Shown here one piece after another: positions 59,301 through 64,000 of a stretch of 64,000 nt of DNA. The stretch is from NCBI RefSeq assembly GCF_001039355.2, contig NW_019775499.1, forward strand, positions 237,481-301,480, in the 5' to 3' direction. This DNA comes from Lingula anatina (Eukaryota; Brachiopoda; Lingulata; Lingulida; Lingulidae). The translations under genes were made by a program, and so were the position numbers. The first letter of the stretch is position 1; every line of letters starts with the position of its first letter. The notes beneath the pieces are model-generated. The model was given only the letters and a program-made list of their open reading frames with translations, was not told where the DNA came from and ran no database searches.

Positions 59301-60600
59301 ATGCTTCCCCATCTATGAATGTGGCTATCAGGACATCGACAATTATTGCAAGTTTTCTAACAGCAATCACCTCTGCTAAGCTGGTCTTCTTTGATTCCGT
59401 TAATAGGGATGCTCCATTCATTCCAACTAATATTGAGGAGGTGACTATTTGTGTTATATAATGTTTTGTCTTCAAAAAGATTTTTGTATTATTTCCTGAA
59501 TCACAATTTTTTATGTAATTTTAGCCATGGACTGAAATTGTCTTATTTTTAAAAATACACATTACTTCTCTGAGTCAGACTCTTACACTTAATATGTTTT
59601 CCTCAATGGATCCTAAAAACCTAGCTTATCATATGTGTTTACTGGGGAAATTTGTCATAGACTAGAGTTAAGCAATTATATGTTGAATGTCATTGTTGCC
59701 TTTATAAGGGCCTATTAAGCCCTTCTCATATACTAGCATGTAGACCGTCTTGGTTTATGAATATTTGTTAAATAAAATGTATACTTAGTTTTAATTCACA
59801 GTATCTTTCAAAGAATAATCCTAATCACAAAAAAAAACAAAATTTGCTTTATTTAGGTGTTAAAAATGGCATTGACAATCCAAACTGCTGGTGCCACTGC
59901 TCCCGCAGCCAGTTTGTACCCATTCTATGAGAGGAAAGAGGTAGTGAAAACTTTCATCATTGTCACAGATGAAGAGGAAAATACATCCTTTCAGGGCTAC
60001 AGGTGTGTGTAATTGAAATTTTATGCCCTTTGATATGTGTCTGTGTCAGTGAATTATTATCATTTTAATCTGACTAGTTTGAATGACAAACAATGTTTTT
60101 CCAGGTGCAATCTAGTCATAAACAACTGATGAATCTCACTGATATACATAATTTTGCATAAATAATAAGGATAAACTTTAAAATAGATTACACATAAGAA
60201 TAAACCTGCATGCATTCTAACATACTTGAGTATATCTTCTTACTTTTAGAACTAAGATGCAAATGTGTTTTAATTCAGTGCATCACTTTTCTTCTCACTC
60301 ATCAGATTCCTTCCACTGTTCAAGAAGTACCATGAAGAGGTCTATCCTGCAAAATTGGTCTTTATTTCATTCTTGCATAGTCAGCATGCTCAAGGTCACA
60401 TGGTGAGAGCACTACAGGCTGAAGGAATTTCTGTCATGCAGTTTAAATTGGACGGTGGAAGACCAGATTTAACTAAGATGGAGAATTTGATTGGGCAATT
60501 GTCTTCAGAGTCTGTTAGTTTTGAGGAAGAAGTTAAGAAATTGGAAGTTGAAATTGCTACAAATAAAACCACAATGAGCTTTGATCAACTCCTGTTATGA
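56368..60600 (+). CDS. RG-rich, Ro60-like von Willebrand A domain protein (putative RNA-binding)
   Basis: Coding exons: 56368-56638, 56975-57228, 57566-57712, 58178-58401, 58677-58955, 59266-59440, 59857-60002 and 60306-60600. Phases join to 596 residues. Residues 4-28 are almost pure RG/RGG repeats, a typical RNA-binding, arginine-methylated tract. Residues about 35-340 look mainly helical, with paired segments such as RIRALAAAWARKDFALAD and LCKRLKKWVRQLSKDELEF that recall the HEAT-like TROVE part of Ro60. A short DDWGGGDDWG linker leads to a C-terminal vWA domain from about residue 385: metal site DASPS (DxSxS), then the TAGATAPAASLYP loop, TDEEEN and PAKLVFISF, in the order of Ro60. Inference: a Y-RNA or misfolded-RNA binding protein, or another RNP factor. 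A named orthologue is not recognised, so the function is open. The ATG at 56368 lies 24 bases after a leader acceptor. Confidence 0.88.
57435..57460. repeat. Poly(T) tract in intron 2 of the RG-vWA gene
   Basis: Twenty-six T residues about 100 bases before the exon 3 acceptor. Confidence 0.95.
57928..58094. mobile_element. hAT-like non-autonomous inverted-repeat element (MITE) in intron 3 of the RG-vWA gene
   Basis: The ends are imperfect inverted copies: CAGGGGCAGATTTAG on the left, CTGGATCCGCCCCG on the right. The CAGGGGCGGATCCAG-type terminus is familiar from hAT MITEs in many animals. TACCC flanks both ends as a possible partial target-site duplication (hAT expects 8 bases). Internally GTCTTCTGG and CCAGAAGAC form a small hairpin. 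It is about 167 bases and cannot code for a transposase. Confidence 0.65.
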
Positions 60601-60820
60601 GAAGGAAATATAAGTCCCTCAAGGAAGTGAAAGTGAAGTGAACGGGAAGTTGTTATGAACTATATACTGTTTGTTAATTACAATGCATAGTCTTTGAATA
60701 TTAAAATATATACTATATATATATAGTAGTGTTAAAAAAACATTAGGTGATAGATAAGCTTAAAAAACATGCATATATTGTCACTATGCATAAGGGGTAT
60801 TGCTTGCACTCTATAAATTA

Positions 60821-60826
60821 AATAAA
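60821..60826 (+). terminator. Candidate polyadenylation signal of the RG-vWA gene
   Basis: AATAAA 221 bases after the stop codon, followed by a T-rich stretch. Confidence 0.5.
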
Positions 60827-61053
60827 TATAAAATAATTTTTTTTCTTCATTTTTTATAAAGATGGTAATATACTATTAAGCAGTATATGTTATTTTGAAT
60901 ACTGTACATTGTGCATGAAAAGAAGTTTTATATGTGTAACACAATGGTGTGCCTCTGTCAGATCCTATATGTAACGAGAAAATAAGGACAAAATGGCATG
61001 TGCAATCAATATATTTTATCCAAAACATTGCTGTGAGATACTCGGGGGTGTCT

Positions 61054-61175
61054 CGATAGTCCGAAGGTTCATTGGTCCGAAAAGTGGTAACATTTTCATC
61101 AATTTTTTAATCAAGGGTTCATTGGTCCGAAGGTTCTATAGTGAACATTCGGACCAATGAACCTTCGGACTATCG
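61054..61175. mobile_element. Foldback / MITE-like element with perfect 28-base inverted arms
   Basis: The arm 61054-61081 is an exact reverse complement of 61148-61175. Part of the same motif (GGTTCATTGGTCCGAA) is repeated in direct orientation in the spacer at 61116-61131. Weaker complementarity continues about 15-20 bases outward (GATACTCGGGG against the right flank), so the original element was probably longer. It lies between the RG-vWA and MPC2 genes. The class is unknown. Confidence 0.8.
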
Positions 61176-61660
61176 CTACGGCCCCATATACTCAGTAAGT
61201 GGTGAAAATTTGAATAATTTTTATTCTTCTTTTTAATTCGGAATAATAAGTCATTATCAACGTATCAGAGTGTAATGTTACATATTTGATGTTGATAAAT
61301 TTATGTGCCCTCTTGACATTTTCTGTGATTTTTTTTACTGAATAAAATGTTACATAGTATTTGAAAATTCTTTCTTTTTTTTTTTTTCAAAAACAAAAAT
61401 TACGTAAATGGATAGGTTCTCATGGTCTCAATGTTAGATTTTTCTCCTTTTGCGTGGTTTAACCTTTTCCGTCGCTTTTGATCCGATGGTGGCATTTTAA
61501 AGACTTGTGTCTGATAACCTTCGAGAAACGAATAAAAAGTACCGATCGGCTCGTCTTGTATTAGATACCGTGCTCCCCTCTACTTAGTGTTAACTTCCGG
61601 TGTAAATTAAGGCGCAGGCAGGTCAAAGAAATCTTGATATAAACTGAAAGCAAGCAAGCT
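61176..61660 (+). promoter_or_regulatory. MPC2 promoter and 5' leader
   Basis: The region before the MPC2 ATG becomes GC-richer from about 61480 (TTCCGG at 61594-61599 and TAAGGCGC shortly after). This fits a TATA-less housekeeping promoter; TTCCGG is an ETS-type core. The exact start site cannot be read. Confidence 0.4.
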
Positions 61661-63658
61661 ATGTCCGCTCTTTATAGAGCAGGTATAAGGGTACTTGACA
61701 AGGCGGTTCCTGCCAAATTCCAACCTTTTTGGAACCATGAAGCAGGTAAGACAATCAACCACTTATTTCTAATTCTTTGCTTTGCCTGACGCTTATACCC
61801 TCTTTACACTGGACGGCGTCCTTTCTGCGACCATGAAATTTGGCATCGCTGTGGTCTTAATAAGGAGGCAGGAGTATTGGTTTTGTATCAGAATGACTGC
61901 TCAATGATCGACCAGTTGTCAGCACGTAAAGTATTATAATTTTATCTCAAATGGGGCTGTACTGCTGGACGCAGATAGGACGCCGTCCATTGTAAAGGGG
62001 GCTTTAGTGGCGTGACACCGACGACAGCTTAACTTTATAAGTGGAAGTAGTACCGACAGAACGAGTACCGTGCACTTGCACTTAGCGAGTATGTTTTGCT
62101 TATTTCTGTGTCTATTCTGACATTGCCACAATCAATCCCTGCTTACAGTGAACACAGAAACGCGAACTTCATAGTAATAGTAGGTTCCACACATGATTTA
62201 TCTTCTAATTAAGCCAGCTGCAGAGACTTGAAATTTAAAAGAGAAGTACACTTTCTGGGGACTTAAAATCAATTTTAAAAAATCCACACCCCTTTGTTTT
62301 CTTTGATCTGTCTGTCACATTTTACCCACTATATATGAGCATATAATCCTTATATTGGGGGAATCATATACCGACAGTGATCATCACTGTCTGATCGCTC
62401 GGCCATTAATATTCTGGATGACAATGCAGTGTGAAATGCCTTTACACAGTTATGCCGAGTTTACCTAGTTTAAAATTGGAGCACATAATCATGCTGGGGT
62501 AGCGCTAGCAATTTTTTTCACTTAGCCAAATCACCACATTTTTGTCAATTTGTTATCAAAATGGTTATAATTTGGCTAAAACATGTCAAATCAAGCCCTT
62601 TTTCTTTAGCCAATTTAAGTCAGTTTTAGCATTTGGCTAAATTGGCAAGTGTTAGTGCTACCCCAGTCATGGGCTTTGGTACAATGTGAATATGTAAAAT
62701 ACATCCCCTAGTAGTGATTGTACTATTTTTAAACAAAAAATTTAAAGTTGCTATACATGTACTGGTATATATATTATATGTATATATATATTGTGGACTT
62801 CCGCGACTGAAGTTCCTTGAACGAATTTGAAAATTGCCCTCTTGTCTCGCTCGGATCAATAAGTTTCTCCTGCTGCCAATCTTCCACTAACGAAGTCCCT
62901 TAAACAAATATGAAAATTGCCTTCTCCTATGGCTCTGATTACGAATTATCTCCTGCTGAAAATATAAAAATTGCCCTTGTCTATCAGCATTGTAAAGTGC
63001 CGTTTGTATTTATAATTTGGGGGTAAGTTTGCTCAGACTTCGTCTAGGGCCTACTGAATGTAGGTCATTCTTGTCACTGCAATGTTTGGCATGGATTATG
63101 GATTTTAAATGTAATTGAAACATTTTACTGTATTTTTGTAAGCTTTCGGTAGTATTTACGTTGTGATTGAAGTAAAGTATGCAGTACAAAGTAGTATTTT
63201 TTAACTTTAACACATAATATAAGCCTTGGTGGTAATTAATACACAGTCTCCTGTCTTATAAAACAAAATTTTTTTACAAAAGCCTTATAAAGCTTACCTG
63301 TACTTTATTTATTAATTTTTTTGAATTTCAGGTCCTAAAACCATATTCTTTTGGGCACCAACCTTCAAATGGGTAAGCCTTTTAACAGACAGGACCAACA
63401 TATTCACCTTAAAGTTAATGCGTGAATAACTTCAGATTTTATCAAAGTAGAGTTTGAGGTTGTCATATGTATTAACCATACAGACAGCCCACAAAATAGA
63501 ATTTAAATAGGTCTACAGTTAATTTTTTTGTAAAATTTCTGCTCATTGTATTTCAAGTATTGATTTTTTCCAGGCTTTAGTGATAGCAGGGCTAGCTGAT
63601 GTTGCCAGACCAGCAGAGAAATTAAGTGTAAGGCAGGCAGGTGCTTTGGCTGCAACAG
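61661..63658 (+). CDS. MPC2: Mitochondrial pyruvate carrier subunit 2 (5' part; continues past the window)
   Basis: Three coding exons are visible: 61661-61745, 63332-63372 and 63574-63658. They encode about 70 residues: MSALYRAGIRVLDKAVPAK, the NHEAGPKTIFFWAPTFKW block and ALVIAGLADVARPAEKLS, diagnostic of MPC2 (human NHPAGPRTVFFWAPIMKW, then LADMARPAEKLS). MPC2 pairs with MPC1 in the inner mitochondrial membrane to import pyruvate. The last visible exon ends ACAG|GTGAGA in phase 1, so the remaining roughly 50-60 residues lie beyond 64000. The start ATG matches the family N-terminus; no presequence is expected. Confidence 0.96.
62494..62666. mobile_element. MITE with about 17-base terminal inverted repeats and 5-base target duplication, in MPC2 intron 1
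   Basis: Ends CTGGGGTAGCGCTAGCA and TGTTAGTGCTACCCCAG are inverted copies with two mismatches. TCATG lies immediately outside both ends, a clean 5-base target-site duplication. Inside, TTAGCCAAAT/ATTTGGCTAA motifs recur in both orientations. At 173 bases it has no coding capacity. The superfamily is not identified. Confidence 0.85.
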
Positions 63659-63892
63659 GTGAGAACATGAATCATGGACATGTAAATTAAATGGCTCAGA
63701 AGAGCAGGCTTAATATGGCTGATATCTTTAGAAATGATTCTAGAGCGTTTTTATTTGAGCATTTATTACAGAAAATTTTGTCAGCAGGGGTGACCATTGT
63801 TGTAACTATATAATTATTTTTTCTAATCATTGATAATTGTCTTTTCTTCAAAATTCTTATTTAGTAACCATATTATCTATACTCCTGTAAGT

Positions 63893-63942
<50 letters not shown>

Positions 63943-64000
63943 GTTTNCTCTCTCTCTCTTTTTTTGGTATTAATTTTTTCAAGGCAATCTATTTTTTTAT
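63659..64000. other. Start of MPC2 intron 3 with a CT microsatellite and an ambiguous base
   Basis: A CT run occupies about 63895-63939 and resumes at about 63948-63959. A single N at 63947 marks unresolved sequence next to the repeat. No further exon is seen before the window ends. Confidence 0.9.

Overview
This is eukaryotic, almost certainly animal, genomic DNA: genes are split by GT-AG introns, non-coding DNA is AT-rich, and there are many microsatellites and short inverted-repeat elements. The proteins are closest to bilaterian families. The AT-richness, intron sizes and small foldback elements would suit a marine lophotrochozoan, most likely a mollusc, but the species cannot be fixed from the sequence alone.

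Layout. (1) 1-13.7 kb holds no classical gene on its own. It does hold two short exon-like segments (3194-3228 and 3679-3789) whose reading frames splice in phase onto the first bHLH exon of the next gene, so it may be a distal promoter plus a long 5' intron. (2) 13690-34410, + strand: an essentially complete single-minded (SIM1/SIM2-type) bHLH-PAS transcription factor in nine coding exons, with a 13.5 kb first intron and a degenerate tandem array in intron 7. (3) 34.4-39.2 kb: convergent intergenic region. (4) 51308-39156, - strand: holocarboxylase synthetase (HLCS) in eleven coding exons; two of its introns carry complex, possibly regulatory sequence. (5) 54372-53089, - strand: a single-coding-exon protein with an N-myristoylation-type N-terminus, a probable beta-propeller and a C-terminal SOCS box. 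(6) 56368-60600, + strand: an RG-rich protein with a helical middle and a Ro60-like von Willebrand A domain, in eight coding exons. It is divergent from (5) and may share its promoter. (7) 61661-63658, + strand: the first three exons of mitochondrial pyruvate carrier 2 (MPC2), running off the right edge.

How they relate. The genes do not form a pathway. The meaningful relationship is sim and HLCS lying side by side and convergent, as SIM2 and HLCS do in human. That is best explained as ancient microsynteny, with sim enhancers possibly embedded in HLCS introns. The remaining genes look like ordinary housekeeping or ubiquitin-ligase neighbours. At least four inverted-repeat elements interrupt introns and intergenic DNA between 44 and 63 kb. 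Exon boundaries were read by eye from splice sites, frame continuity and remembered family sequence; no alignment was run.
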